Part shown: positions 1 through 9,240 of the stretch, piece after piece
Layout of the letters: every line of letters begins with the position of its first letter
Position numbering within the stretch: the stretch's first letter is position 1
From: Actinomyces sp.
Lineage (GTDB): Bacteria > Actinomycetota > Actinomycetes > Actinomycetales > Actinomycetaceae
NCBI RefSeq assembly: GCF_030530635.1
Contig: NZ_JAUMUL010000003.1
Location: 62,001 to 126,000 of the forward strand
DNA length: 64,000 bases
Direction: 5' to 3'
Notes under the pieces: model-generated
The model's input: the letters and a program-made list of their open reading frames with translations, nothing else
Databases searched by the model: none
Told to the model about the DNA's origin: nothing
Translations under genes and position numbers: made by a program

Positions 1-325
1 GCTTCACCGCCGCCAGCGCGCCGGCGAGCGTGGAGTTCGTGTCCCCGTAGACCAGCACCCAGTCAGGAGCGCGCTCGGCCAGAACCCCGTCCATCGCCTC
101 GAGCATGGCCCCGGTCTGCACCCCGTGCGAGCCCGACCCCACACCCAGGTGCACGTCGGGCGCGGGAATGTCCAGGTCGCGGAAGAAGACGTCGGAGAGC
201 ATGGGGTCGTAGTGCTGGCCGGTGTGTACGATCACGTGCTCCACGCCGGCGGCGGCGCAGGCGTGGGCGATGGGGGCGAGTTTGACGAACTGGGGGCGGG
301 CTCCGACCACGGACAGCACCTTCAT
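1..325 (-). CDS. wecB: UDP-N-acetylglucosamine 2-epimerase, N-terminal part (cut by window edge)
   Basis: This is the non-hydrolysing epimerase that interconverts UDP-GlcNAc and UDP-ManNAc in the cytoplasm. Only the first 108 residues are present and the gene runs off the left edge; the family is usually about 370 residues. The translation opens MKVLSVVGARPQFVKLAP, the family signature. It continues with HTGQHYD near residue 40 and VYGDTNSTLAGALAA near residue 95, the UDP-sugar binding region. No stop interrupts it. The start is the ATG at 325, with no Shine-Dalgarno but a TAGAGT box seven bases upstream, suggesting a leaderless mRNA. It diverges from the exporter operon. Its product would feed the UDP-ManNAc dehydrogenase encoded at 9241. 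The family call is secure; only completeness is unknown. Confidence 0.93.
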   Translation of the reverse strand, partial: MKVLSVVGARPQFVKLAPIAHACAAAGVEHVIVHTGQHYDPMLSDVFFRDLDIPAPDVHLGVGSGSHGVQTGAMLEAMDGVLAERAPDWVLVYGDTNSTLAGALAAVK

Positions 326-332
326 GGCTCGG

Positions 333-338
333 ACTCTA
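333..338 (-). promoter_or_regulatory. Putative -10 box (TAGAGT) of leaderless wecB
   Basis: On the minus strand TAGAGT fits the TANNNT -10 pattern and ends seven bases before the wecB ATG. Transcription would therefore start at or next to the start codon. No convincing -35 is visible. The call is inferred from spacing and from the same arrangement at other genes in this window. Confidence 0.45.
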
Positions 339-501
339 CCGGCCGGCGCGCCCCCAGCAGGCGACTCGGGCGCCGTCGTCGGCACGGCCCGTTCCGGCGC
401 CTGCCGCGATGACCGATCTCGGCACATGACTTTTGCCGATCTCGGCGTGTGGTGGCGGGGAAGCGCCAATGAGAGGGCCCCGCTCGCAGACGTCCCCTGG
501 A

Positions 502-507
502 TATACT
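502..507 (+). promoter_or_regulatory. Putative -10 box (TATACT) of leaderless exporter operon
   Basis: TATACT lies six bases upstream of the GTG at 514, and no Shine-Dalgarno precedes that GTG. The expected transcription start coincides with the start codon. This box would drive the whole 514-9191 operon. No clear -35 is visible. Confidence 0.5.
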
Positions 508-513
508 CGCCGG

Positions 514-2382
514 GTGAGTCTGTTGTTGCGCACCGTTAGGAGTCTGCTGAGCGTTCTGCCCCGCGGCGCCGCGCGCTTCATTCTCACCTTTGCGGGCTTG
601 TTCTCGGCGTTGTCGTTGCTCGACGTTGCTGCTCTGGGGTTGCTGGCCATTCTGCTCACTCCGCTGATGACCGGCGCTTCCTTCAACATCCCGGTGATCG
701 GTGTGAGCGTAGGCGGAACCGGCGCCGCCTGGCTGCTACTTGTGGTGTGCGTGCTCATAATCAGCAAGGACATACTGGCCATAGCGATTCAGCGTGCCTC
801 TACTAAGCGTTTCGCCGGCTTTGAGCAGGACCTGGGCGCCCAGTTGCTCGACTCGTTCTTCTACGCGCCTTGGGCCGAGCGGCTGCGCCGCCACTCCACC
901 GACCTGGTCCGCTCCACCGATGTCGGGGTGGCCTCGACCATTTCCGGCGTACTTATCCCCTTCACTCAGCTGGCCGGAGAGGTCTGCACCTTCGTCGCCG
1001 TCATAGCGGTGCTGTTCGTCGCCCGCCCTACGATGGCGGCCGTCACCGTCGCCTACTTCGGAATCGTTGCGCTGGTCATGTACCTGTGGGTACTGCGCCG
1101 GGCGGTGGCCGCGGGCAAGGACAACCGCACCTACTCGGTGCGTGCCGTTCGCCTGGTCTCCGAAATGGTCCACTCCCTGAAGGAGATCACCCTGCGGGAC
1201 AAGGCCGCCGAGCTCGAGCGCGTGGTACTTGCCGAGCGCCGCAAGGCCTCCCAGGCCCGCGCCGACCAGTCCTTCCTCGGCGCCGTGCCCCGCTACATGC
1301 TGGAGATCGCCCTCATCGGTGGTCTGGCCATCGCCGCCGGCATTGGCTACGCCCAGGGCGGCCAGAGCGAGGCGCTGTCCTCGCTGGCCCTGTTCGGCGT
1401 GTGCGGCTTCCGCATCGTCCCCTCCATCACGCGTTTCCAGACGATCATGGGGCAGACCGGCGCGAATATCGCCTACGCCGAGCGCGTACTCGCGGAGATT
1501 GAGGCCGGCCGCGTCAACCGGGCCCAACATGCCGAAATGGCCGCCGGCACCGAGCTGCCCGAAGACGCCCGCGCTCTCGTGCTCGACGACGTCTCCTTCA
1601 CCTACGCCGGTGCCGACAGTCCGGCGGTCGCAAACGTCTCACTGACCCTGCCCTTTGGCACCTCCCTGGCCCTGGTCGGCGCCTCCGGTTCGGGCAAGTC
1701 CACCCTGGTGGACATGATCCTTGGTCTGCTCACCCCTTCCGCCGGGCAACTGCGTGTCGATGACGTATCCCTGACCGAGGTGTTGCAGTCGTGGCGCTCC
1801 CGCGTAGGTTACGTGCCCCAGGAGGTCTCTCTGTTCGACTCCACCGTCGCCCATAACGTCGCCCTGTCCTGGGACACCGACTCCATTGACGTGGACCGAG
1901 TACGCCGGGCACTGCGCCGTGCCCAACTGCTCGACGTCATTGAGGAGCGCGAGGGCGGCATCTGGGCTTCGGTCGGCGAGGGCGGCATGAGGCTGTCAGG
2001 CGGGCAGCGCCAGCGCCTGGGCATCGCCCGCGCCCTATACTCCGAGCCGCTCGTCCTGATCATGGATGAGGCCACCTCCGCACTGGACACGGCCACGGAG
2101 GCCGCCGTCACCGAGGCGGTCGCGGAGCTGTCCGGCGAGGTGACCGTCATTGTGGTGGCGCACCGCCTGGCCACCATCCGCCACAGCGACCAGGTGTGCT
2201 TCATGCGCGACGCCCGCCTGGTCGCCTCCGGTACCTTCGACGAGGTGGTAGCCGCCGCCCCCGACTTCGCCCAGCAGGCCGCCCTGGCCGGACTGCTCGA
2301 TGACGACGATGAGTCGGCCGTCCGGGGCGCCGTCGGTGCTGTTTCCCGCATGCAACCGAATAGGCAGGATAAGACCGCATGA
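514..2382 (+). CDS. ABC exporter, fused membrane and ATPase domains (MsbA/PglK-like)
   Basis: The 622-residue half-transporter has a six-helix membrane domain in roughly residues 20-310 and a nucleotide-binding domain after about 355. It shows Walker A GASGSGKST near 389, signature LSGGQRQR near 493, Walker B LIMDEATSALD near 513, and an H-loop VVAHRL. Proteins of this class flip lipids or lipid-linked oligosaccharides (MsbA, PglK/WlaB). Because the next five genes encode glycosyltransferases in the same overlapping operon, flipping of a lipid-linked glycan is the likely role, but the substrate is inferred. In-frame starts exist upstream (433, 469). GTG 514 is preferred because a TATACT box sits six bases before it. 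The stop overlaps the next ATG (ATGA). Confidence 0.9.
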   Translation: MSLLLRTVRSLLSVLPRGAARFILTFAGLFSALSLLDVAALGLLAILLTPLMTGASFNIPVIGVSVGGTGAAWLLLVVCVLIISKDILAIAIQRASTKRFAGFEQDLGAQLLDSFFYAPWAERLRRHSTDLVRSTDVGVASTISGVLIPFTQLAGEVCTFVAVIAVLFVARPTMAAVTVAYFGIVALVMYLWVLRRAVAAGKDNRTYSVRAVRLVSEMVHSLKEITLRDKAAELERVVLAERRKASQARADQSFLGAVPRYMLEIALIGGLAIAAGIGYAQGGQSEALSSLALFGVCGFRIVPSITRFQTIMGQTGANIAYAERVLAEIEAGRVNRAQHAEMAAGTELPEDARALVLDDVSFTYAGADSPAVANVSLTLPFGTSLALVGASGSGKSTLVDMILGLLTPSAGQLRVDDVSLTEVLQSWRSRVGYVPQEVSLFDSTVAHNVALSWDTDSIDVDRVRRALRRAQLLDVIEEREGGIWASVGEGGMRLSGGQRQRLGIARALYSEPLVLIMDEATSALDTATEAAVTEAVAELSGEVTVIVVAHRLATIRHSDQVCFMRDARLVASGTFDEVVAAAPDFAQQAALAGLLDDDDESAVRGAVGAVSRMQPNRQDKTA

Positions 2383-3917
2383 TTGAGATGATGCCGGCCG
2401 ACACTGCCACCACGCGGACAGCTCCCTCCGGCGCACCCATCCCGGACGGGGCGGCGCTGCGGCTGCCGACCTTCAACGGACGGGGCCCGCGCGTCGCCAT
2501 GCTCGTATACAACGACGCCCACAACGACGCCCGCGTCCTGAAGGAGGCGGCCGCCCTGCGCGCTGCTGGCGCCACAGTGCGCATCTTCGCCGTAGCGCGC
2601 ACGAGTTCCGGCTACCCTGAGGGCACCGTCCCGGTGAGCGACGGCGTCGACATCGTGCGCGCCCGCGAGTTCGCCCTCGCCAACGTGTCCCCCCGCCTGG
2701 CGGCTCTGCGCGACCGCGTCGCCGGCAAGACCGGCGCGCCCACGGGTGCCGATGCCCTGGGGACGCCGGCCGGCGGCGAACCCCAGGGCGCGCCCGCGCT
2801 CGGGGAGAGGCCTGCGCCGGTTCCCGTATCGGCGATCGACACCACCCAGGTTGACACGGCTCGTGAGCGCGCCCCCCGCCCGACCATCACCACCGCGGCA
2901 CACGCGGCGGCCGGCCGCGTCGGCGCGCTCACCGCCGACGCGGTCATGCGCGCCTACAAGACCGTCTCCCTGGGCGACTACTGGCTGCGCACTGCCCGCG
3001 CCGCCCTGGCATGGATGCCCGACGTGGTTCACGCCAATGATGGCAACACCCTCGCCCCGGCCCTGTGGATCGCGGACCGCTGCAACGCCCGCCTCGTCTA
3101 CGACTCCCACGAGCTGTGGCTTAACCGCAACGTCCGCACTGATCGGCCCATGGCCCGGAAAGTGGAGGCCGCCATTGAGAAGCGGGGCATCCGCCGTGCC
3201 GACGCCGTCATCACCGTATCGCCGTCCATCGTGGATTGGCTGGCTGAGCGTTACCGGCTTCAGCGGCCGCCGGCCTTGGTGCGCAACATTCCCGCGGCCG
3301 GCCCCCTGCCCGACCCCGCGCGCGGACGCCTGCGCCAATTGGCGGGCCTGGCGCCAACCGACCGGATTATCGCCTACGGCGGCCGCATCACCACCTCCCG
3401 CGGCATTGAGGAGACCATTGCCGCTCTGCCGCACCTGCCCGCCGACGTCCACCTGGTCATGCTCGGATACGGCGAACCGGACTACCTCGCCGTCGTCGCC
3501 CGCGAAGCCGCCCGCCACGGCGTGAGCGAACGCGTGCACCGGGTGGGACCAGTCGCCCCGCACGAGGTAGCGGATGCCCTGTCCGACGCCGACGTGGCGG
3601 TGGTGCACGTGCGCCCTACCTGTCTGTCATACCGTTTTGCCCTGCCCAACAAGCTGTTCGAGTCCATCCGCGGCGGCCTGCCCGTGGCCGCCGCCGATCT
3701 ACCGGATGTCCGCGCCGTCGTCGAACGCTACGGGGTGGGGGAGGTCTTCGCCGCGGAGGATCCGGCGAACCTGGCCGCCTCCATCTCCCATGTCCTCGCC
3801 GACTCCGAGCAGTATCGGGCCGCTGCCCTGGCAGCCTGCCCGCAGCTCACCTGGGAACAGGAAACCGAGGCGCTGATAGGCGCCTACCGCCGCGCCCTTA
3901 TGGGGGAACGCGCATGA
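2379..3917 (+). CDS. GT4-type glycosyltransferase with a disordered insert
   Basis: This is a GT-B fold transferase of 512 residues, expected to be cytoplasmic and to use a nucleotide sugar. Family features are YDSHELW near residue 241, a UDP-binding domain beginning with GGRI near 334, and the C-terminal NKLFES motif near 424 with its conserved Glu. Residues about 112-190 form a Gly/Pro/Ala-rich insertion with no recognisable fold, which makes the protein longer than usual GT4 enzymes (350-420). It is translationally coupled to the exporter through ATGA and to the next gene through another ATGA. Donor and acceptor cannot be told from sequence. Confidence 0.85.
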   Translation: MIEMMPADTATTRTAPSGAPIPDGAALRLPTFNGRGPRVAMLVYNDAHNDARVLKEAAALRAAGATVRIFAVARTSSGYPEGTVPVSDGVDIVRAREFALANVSPRLAALRDRVAGKTGAPTGADALGTPAGGEPQGAPALGERPAPVPVSAIDTTQVDTARERAPRPTITTAAHAAAGRVGALTADAVMRAYKTVSLGDYWLRTARAALAWMPDVVHANDGNTLAPALWIADRCNARLVYDSHELWLNRNVRTDRPMARKVEAAIEKRGIRRADAVITVSPSIVDWLAERYRLQRPPALVRNIPAAGPLPDPARGRLRQLAGLAPTDRIIAYGGRITTSRGIEETIAALPHLPADVHLVMLGYGEPDYLAVVAREAARHGVSERVHRVGPVAPHEVADALSDADVAVVHVRPTCLSYRFALPNKLFESIRGGLPVAAADLPDVRAVVERYGVGEVFAAEDPANLAASISHVLADSEQYRAAALAACPQLTWEQETEALIGAYRRALMGERA

Positions 3918-5146
3918 GCGACCCGTCTGTTCTCTCCTCCGCGCCTCGTCGCCCTCGCCTGCTGATCATCTCCTTCTCCCCAATCGCCGCCGACGCCCGC
4001 GTACTGAAACAGGTGCGGCTATTCGCCCCCACCCACGAGGTCACCACCTGCGGCTACGGCGAGGCTCCCGACGGCGTGGCTCGGCATGTGCGCATCCCGG
4101 ATGAGTTGGTCTCCTGGCAGCTGAATCGCACTGCCCTGGTCGCCCGTCGCTTCGCCCACGTCCAGGCACAGCAGGAGGTGGTTGTCTGGGCGCGTAAACA
4201 ACTGGAGCCCGGCGAATTCGACGTGATCTTGGCCGACGACGCCGAAACCGTGCCGCTGGCCCAGTGGCTGCGCCCGGCCGGCGGCGTCCACGCCGACCTG
4301 CACGAGTACGCCCCCCGGCAGAAGGAGGGCGTGCCCCGCTGGCGCATCTTCGTCGCCCCCTACATGCGCTGGCTGTGCCGCACGTACGTGACTCGGGCAG
4401 ACTCGGTCACCACCGTCGCCCAGGGACTGGCCGACGCCTACCGGCGCGAATACGGCATCCGCGCCGAGATAGTCACCAACGCCACCCCCTACCGGGAGGC
4501 GGAGCCCACCCCCGTCGGGCGCCCCCTGCGGTTGGTGCACTCCGGTGCCGCCCTGCCCGACCGGCACCTGGAGATCATGGTCGAGGCCGTCGGCTTGACC
4601 GAACGCGACGTCACGCTGGACCTGTACCTGACCCGCAACGACCGCGCCGTCATCGATGCCCTGCGTGCCCGGGCCGCCGCCCTGCCCGCTGCGCGCGCCG
4701 GCCGCGTGCGCGTGATGGACCCCGTCCCCTACGCCGAACTCATCGACACTCTCGCCCGCTACGACGTTGGCGTATTCTCCATTCCGCCGGTTTCCTTCAA
4801 TTACAAGCACACCCTGCCAAACAAGCTGTTCGACTTCGTTCAGGCCCGCCTAGCGGTGGTCGTGTCACCCAGTCCCGAGATGGCCCGCATGGTCGACCAA
4901 TACCACCTGGGCGCGGTCACCGACGACTTCACCGCCACCTCCCTGGCCGCCACCCTGGACGTGCTGACCGACGCTAAGGTCGCCGCCGGCAAGGCCGCCG
5001 CCGACGCCGCCGCCCGCGAGCTGTCCGCCGAGCAGCAGATGTCCGGTTGGTGGGACGCCATAGTTACGGCGGACCGGCGCGCTGCTGCCATTGACCGCTC
5101 CATCGTTCTGCCTGAACAGCCGGCCGCTCAGGAGGATCTGGCATGA
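3914..5146 (+). CDS. GT4-type glycosyltransferase
   Basis: The 410-residue GT-B transferase opens with a strand motif (RLLIISFSPIAADARVLKQ) very like that of the preceding gene (VAMLVYNDAHNDARVLKE). The two may be divergent duplicates. HEYAP near residue 128 matches the SHELW position of the neighbour. NKLFDFVQARL near 302 is the C-terminal donor-binding motif, with Asp in place of the usual Glu. The start overlaps the upstream stop (ATGA) and its own stop overlaps the next start, so it lies inside one translationally coupled operon. Specificity is unknown. A role in assembling the operon's glycan is inferred. Confidence 0.82.
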   Translation: MSDPSVLSSAPRRPRLLIISFSPIAADARVLKQVRLFAPTHEVTTCGYGEAPDGVARHVRIPDELVSWQLNRTALVARRFAHVQAQQEVVVWARKQLEPGEFDVILADDAETVPLAQWLRPAGGVHADLHEYAPRQKEGVPRWRIFVAPYMRWLCRTYVTRADSVTTVAQGLADAYRREYGIRAEIVTNATPYREAEPTPVGRPLRLVHSGAALPDRHLEIMVEAVGLTERDVTLDLYLTRNDRAVIDALRARAAALPAARAGRVRVMDPVPYAELIDTLARYDVGVFSIPPVSFNYKHTLPNKLFDFVQARLAVVVSPSPEMARMVDQYHLGAVTDDFTATSLAATLDVLTDAKVAAGKAAADAAARELSAEQQMSGWWDAIVTADRRAAAIDRSIVLPEQPAAQEDLA

Positions 5147-6249
5147 GAGTCACTGCCGTCACCACTTGGTTCCCCACCACCGTCTCGCCCTCCCGCGGGA
5201 GTTTTGTGGCCCGCGACTTGGCCGCTATCGCCACCCTCCACGACGTTCGCCTGGTTCACTTGGTACCGCCTGCCGATGACGACGGCACCCGTCGCCTGCG
5301 CCATGCAGGCATCGACGTGCTGCGCATCCCCATGGCTCCCGCGAACCCCGTCTCCGTCGCGGACGCGGCCAGCCGCCTGGGGCCCGCCCTGGGCACCGCC
5401 CAGGTGGTCCATTCCATGGCCTTCTCCTCCCTGCTGCCACTGGTGTTGTGTCGATCCGCCGTTCCATGGGTGCATACCGAGCACTGGTCAGCTCTGACCA
5501 ATCCCGCTACCCTGCCGCGAACCGCACGCGCCGCTCTACCGGTCGCCCGCTGCCTGCTGGCCGGTCCCGATGTCGTCACCGCTGTTTGCGACTACCTTGC
5601 CGCACCCATCCGAGGGGTGCGGGGAAGCCGTGAGACCAGCATCGTGCCCTGCATCGTGGAACCATATCCGGTCGTTCCCAGGCGTGATCGGGAAGATGGG
5701 ACGTTGCGTCTGGTCAGCGTCGGCGGCCTAATCGACCGTAAGGATCCACTGCTGGCTCTCGAGGTAGTTGCGGAACTCGTGCGCCGCGGTGTCGACGCCC
5801 ACCTGACCTGGGTGGGGGAGGGCCCCCTCCATGACGCCGTAGCCCAGCGCGCCACCATGCCCGACCTAGCCGGGCGGATCGCTCTGGCCGGTGCCATGGA
5901 CGCCGCGGGCGTGCGTGTCGCCCTCGCGGATGCTGACATGTTCCTGGGAACCACCAAGGCCGACAACTTCTTCGTCTCTGCGGCTGAGGCCATCGTCGCC
6001 GGCAGACCCGTGGTGGTGGGCGCCACCGGTGGACAGGCCGAATACTTGACCCCCACAACGGGCGCACTGGTCGACTCCCGTGACCCGGGTGACTGGGCTG
6101 ATGCCCTGCTCGCGTTGGACCGCTCCACCCGCGACGTGGATGCCGTCCATATCGCCGCCACTATCGGCGATGCCTTCTCCACGCCGGTAGTGGCGGCCGG
6201 TTACAACGCCGCCTACCGCAACGCCATTGCGCTCAGGGTCCCCGCATGA
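5143..6249 (+). CDS. GT4-type glycosyltransferase
   Basis: This 368-residue protein is a classic glycosyltransferase group 1 enzyme. It has an N-terminal domain opening MRVTAVTTWFPTTVSPSRG, then VGGLIDRKDP near residue 193 that starts the C-terminal Rossmann domain. An EX7E-like segment near 271-290 (TKADNFFVSAAEAIVAGRPVV) would contact the donor nucleotide. It is coupled on both sides by ATGA overlaps. Together with its neighbours it would add successive sugars to a lipid-linked chain, presumably the cargo of the exporter at 514. Donor and linkage cannot be assigned. Confidence 0.86.
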   Translation: MRVTAVTTWFPTTVSPSRGSFVARDLAAIATLHDVRLVHLVPPADDDGTRRLRHAGIDVLRIPMAPANPVSVADAASRLGPALGTAQVVHSMAFSSLLPLVLCRSAVPWVHTEHWSALTNPATLPRTARAALPVARCLLAGPDVVTAVCDYLAAPIRGVRGSRETSIVPCIVEPYPVVPRRDREDGTLRLVSVGGLIDRKDPLLALEVVAELVRRGVDAHLTWVGEGPLHDAVAQRATMPDLAGRIALAGAMDAAGVRVALADADMFLGTTKADNFFVSAAEAIVAGRPVVVGATGGQAEYLTPTTGALVDSRDPGDWADALLALDRSTRDVDAVHIAATIGDAFSTPVVAAGYNAAYRNAIALRVPA

Positions 6250-7529
6250 GTGCGTCGCTCGTCCCCGATTCCGCCCGGCGGCTCGGTCCGAAGACCGTAG
6301 AACGCACTGACCTTGGGCACCCCGAACTGCCGCCTGGCGCCCAGGTGGACGTCGTAGTCGCCTGCCATACGTCCACCCGGCCGATCGGCCGGGCGGTTGC
6401 CTCGCTGCTCGTCGGCAACCCTGAGGCTGCCGTCACGGTCGTCTGCCACAATCTGCCCGCCGAGGAGATTGCTGCAGCGATCGGCCCGCAGCACCGTGAA
6501 CTGGTGCGCTATCTTGAGCACACCGACCCCCGCCCCTCCGCGTCCGGCCCTTTCAACGCGGGCCTGCGTGCCGCCCGCGCCCCATGGGTATCCATCATGG
6601 GCTCCGACGATCGCCTGGCCCCCGGCGCCGTCGCTTCGTGGCTGGCGTTGGCTGAGGCCACCGGTGCCGACTTCATTATTCCCCGCTTGGCCTTGGGGAG
6701 TCCGACGGCCATCGTGCCCACGCCCGCACCGCGCCTCAGCCGGCTCCTTGGCGCCTACCTGCACTCTTGCAGGAGCATCCGTGGGGCTGCTCCGAACGGC
6801 CGCCTGTCCCGCTTCGCCCGCACCGATCTGACAGCTGACCGCCTCGCCTATCGGTCCGCCCCGCTGGGACTTATGAGCACGGACATGCTGAAGCGAAACG
6901 GCGCCCACCTGGTGGAGGGGGTCGCCGTGGGCGGTGACGTTGCCATGGTTACCGGTCTGTTCGCAACTGTGATCACCGCCTACGATGCCGGAGGGCCTGT
7001 CTACCTGATCGGCGAGGACGCCTCCGACCGTGTCACCTACGTGATGCGTCCAATGGCTGAGCAGCTCGGTTTCCTGCCCGGTCTGCTCGCCGCCACCTGG
7101 TTCACCTCGCTCACCGGTGCCCAGCGGCGCGCCGTGGTGGTCAAAATGGTGCGCATACACGTGTTCGGCGCCGTCTACTATCGCGACCGTGAGGACATCT
7201 GGACCCCCGCCGAGCGGGCTGCGCTGGCGGCCATGTGCCGACGCCTACACCACGCTGCGCCGGGTTTCTTCCGCGTCCTGTCGCGCGCGGACCGTGACCT
7301 GCTTGACGCCTGCCTGGACCCGTCAGTGTCCGCAGCCACGCTTATTCACCGCGCCCAGGTGCGTCGCCATCATGGGCGCCCCGCCACTGTGCTCACTCGC
7401 GACCCCGCCTGGCTGTTGGACCGAGAGGCGCCCCTGCGTTTCATGGCCGCTTCCCTGTTGACCAAACTGCTTCCCGCAGCACCCTTGCCCGCGTCTGCCA
7501 ATTGCCATCCGGCCCTCAAACAGGACTGA
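6246..7529 (+). CDS. GT2-type glycosyltransferase
   Basis: The 427-residue protein has a GT-A N-terminal domain. DVVVACHTSTRPIG near residue 35 is the opening strand, FNAGLRAARAPWVSIMGSDD near 102-121 holds the acidic metal-binding motif, and ALAPG-like residues follow. The C-terminal half (about 200-427) is helical and not recognised. The motif is a variant (GSDD rather than DXD), but the layout matches family 2 inverting transferases. It is coupled by ATGA to the gene before it and lies six bases before the gene after it. No sugar can be assigned. Confidence 0.75.
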   Translation: MSASLVPDSARRLGPKTVERTDLGHPELPPGAQVDVVVACHTSTRPIGRAVASLLVGNPEAAVTVVCHNLPAEEIAAAIGPQHRELVRYLEHTDPRPSASGPFNAGLRAARAPWVSIMGSDDRLAPGAVASWLALAEATGADFIIPRLALGSPTAIVPTPAPRLSRLLGAYLHSCRSIRGAAPNGRLSRFARTDLTADRLAYRSAPLGLMSTDMLKRNGAHLVEGVAVGGDVAMVTGLFATVITAYDAGGPVYLIGEDASDRVTYVMRPMAEQLGFLPGLLAATWFTSLTGAQRRAVVVKMVRIHVFGAVYYRDREDIWTPAERAALAAMCRRLHHAAPGFFRVLSRADRDLLDACLDPSVSAATLIHRAQVRRHHGRPATVLTRDPAWLLDREAPLRFMAASLLTKLLPAAPLPASANCHPALKQD

Positions 7530-7535
7530 ATACTG

Positions 7536-9191
7536 ATGACACGCGCTGCTACTGGTATCACCGGGATCGCCTCTCGCGCTGCTGCCACGCTACCGGGGCG
7601 GGCGGCGCTCACCGCCGTCACCCTCACGCGCCTGCGCCTGGCATCCCACCGCGACGACGCCCAAGGCTGCGCAATTGAAGCGGCGCGTCGTGCCCGCTTC
7701 CTGGCCGATCGCGGACAGAACGCCCCTGCCCACCGACTCTTGAACCGGGCTCGACGTATCCTCACCGGTCGGCGAGCAGGCGCCGTGGTCGCCATTGAGG
7801 CGGCTATTTTGGCGATGACCGAGGGCACGGCCTCCGCCTCCGGTGCGCTGCCGCCGTCCGTGCTGGCCGACCTGCTCGCCGAGGCCGACGTCGCCTGGGC
7901 GGCAGGCCGGGATGTGGATACGGAGGAATTACTCGACATGGCAGTGCGGGCCGTGTTTCACCCGAGCCTGCACTTCTCGGCCGCTCCCTCTGCCCTGGCG
8001 GCAGACCCTGCCGTATTCCTGGCTCCACTGCGAGCCTCCGCCGCCTGGGCCGCCGCCACCGCACCGCTGCCCGCCCACCCCCGTACCCCGCGCCGTCCCG
8101 GCGGGCCCCGGCGGCTGTTGTTCATCTCCCTGAGGAACTGGAACTTCGTGGGCGGCATCGTGGAGGAATATCGTGCCGATGCCCGCTGTGAGGTGCGCAC
8201 GCTGGACCTGCTCGACCTGTCTGCCAGGCCGTCGCGGCGTAGCCTCCTGCGTGCCCGCCTACGACTGGCCCGTGGAGCGGACCCGGCCGCGGCGGGTCTG
8301 CTCGCCGGTGTCTCTAACGAGGTCGCCGCCACTTTGGCCTGGGCTGACACGATCTTCGTGGAGTGGGGCAGTGCCGCCGCCGTCTGGGCGAGCCTGCTCG
8401 CCCCCGTGCTCGCTCCTCGGGCCCGGCTTCTGATCCGCATCCACTCCTACGAGGCCTCCACCGTCATGCCGCAACTGGTGGACTGGACGGCCGTCGACAC
8501 CCTTATCACCGTCGCCCCGGCGATCCGTGAGATCCTGTGCGCCAGCCTGCGCCTGCCCGATGCCTTGGAGATCACCACCGTCCCCAACCGGGCACTGTTG
8601 CAGCGGTACACCCTGCCCAAGGAGCCGAGCGCGGCTCGCACCATCGCGCTGGTCGGCTGGGCGGCTTTGCGTAAGGACCCCGCCTGGGCGCTGGATACCC
8701 TCGACCTGCTCCGCAAAGCCGATCCCGCCTGGCACCTGCTGCTCATCGGTCCCGGTTTCCCGGCGCACCTGCCCCCCGATGAGCGTATCTACGCCGACAC
8801 CGTCACCGCCCGCCTGGCCGCACTCGGCGATGCCGTCACCATCACCGGCCGCACCGAAGCAGTGCCCCAATACCTGCGCCGCGCCGCGGTCATTCTGTCT
8901 GCTTCTCGCCGGGAGGGCACTCACGAAGGCTTCATCGAGGGGGCGGCTTCGGGCGCCCTGCCCGTGTGCAGGAATTGGCCCGACGTCGCCCGCTGGGGCG
9001 GCCCAGCGGCTCTGTTCCCTGCCGAATGGGTAGTGAGCAGTCCGCAAGAGGCGGCCGCCCGCATCCTGGCTATGGCCGATGACGCGGGCTACCGGTGCCG
9101 CCAGCAGGAACACATCCTGCGCAGTAACGACTGGGCACATGTCAGGTCTCACTACGATACCCTGCTGCTCGGGGCTTCCGCGGCGGAGTGA
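7536..9191 (+). CDS. GT4-like glycosyltransferase with helical N-terminal extension
   Basis: The first 185 or so residues of this 551-residue protein are Ala/Arg-rich and helical, of unknown role. The GT-B part begins at LLFISLRNWNFVGG near residue 194. The C-terminal domain has GWAALRKDP near 374, GRTEAVPQYLRRA near 440 and SRREGTHEGFIEGAASG near 458, which carries the Glu-rich donor motif. It is the last gene of the overlapping operon that starts at 514, because the next gene has its own promoter-like sequence and Shine-Dalgarno. The extension might tether it to the membrane or to partner transferases, but that is a guess. Confidence 0.78.
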   Translation: MTRAATGITGIASRAAATLPGRAALTAVTLTRLRLASHRDDAQGCAIEAARRARFLADRGQNAPAHRLLNRARRILTGRRAGAVVAIEAAILAMTEGTASASGALPPSVLADLLAEADVAWAAGRDVDTEELLDMAVRAVFHPSLHFSAAPSALAADPAVFLAPLRASAAWAAATAPLPAHPRTPRRPGGPRRLLFISLRNWNFVGGIVEEYRADARCEVRTLDLLDLSARPSRRSLLRARLRLARGADPAAAGLLAGVSNEVAATLAWADTIFVEWGSAAAVWASLLAPVLAPRARLLIRIHSYEASTVMPQLVDWTAVDTLITVAPAIREILCASLRLPDALEITTVPNRALLQRYTLPKEPSAARTIALVGWAALRKDPAWALDTLDLLRKADPAWHLLLIGPGFPAHLPPDERIYADTVTARLAALGDAVTITGRTEAVPQYLRRAAVILSASRREGTHEGFIEGAASGALPVCRNWPDVARWGGPAALFPAEWVVSSPQEAAARILAMADDAGYRCRQQEHILRSNDWAHVRSHYDTLLLGASAAE

Positions 9192-9196
9192 ACCGG

Positions 9197-9202
9197 TATC
9201 CT
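9197..9202 (+). promoter_or_regulatory. Putative -10 box (TATCCT) upstream of the 9241 dehydrogenase
   Basis: TATCCT lies about 38 bases before the ATG at 9241. A strong Shine-Dalgarno, GAGGAAGG at 9226-9233, is spaced seven bases from that ATG. This gene therefore seems to have its own leadered transcript, unlike its leaderless neighbours. The box is short, so confidence is moderate. Confidence 0.4.
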
Positions 9203-9240
9203 CACTGTTGCTTGCCGCAGCTGCTGAGGAAGGAACCTGC

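Noticed and set aside
1809..3608. A 599-codon open frame on the minus strand opposite the exporter and first GT4
   Set aside because: It is antisense to two clear genes, has low-complexity Gly/Arg/Asp-rich sequence and no family motif. Long antisense frames are expected at this GC content.
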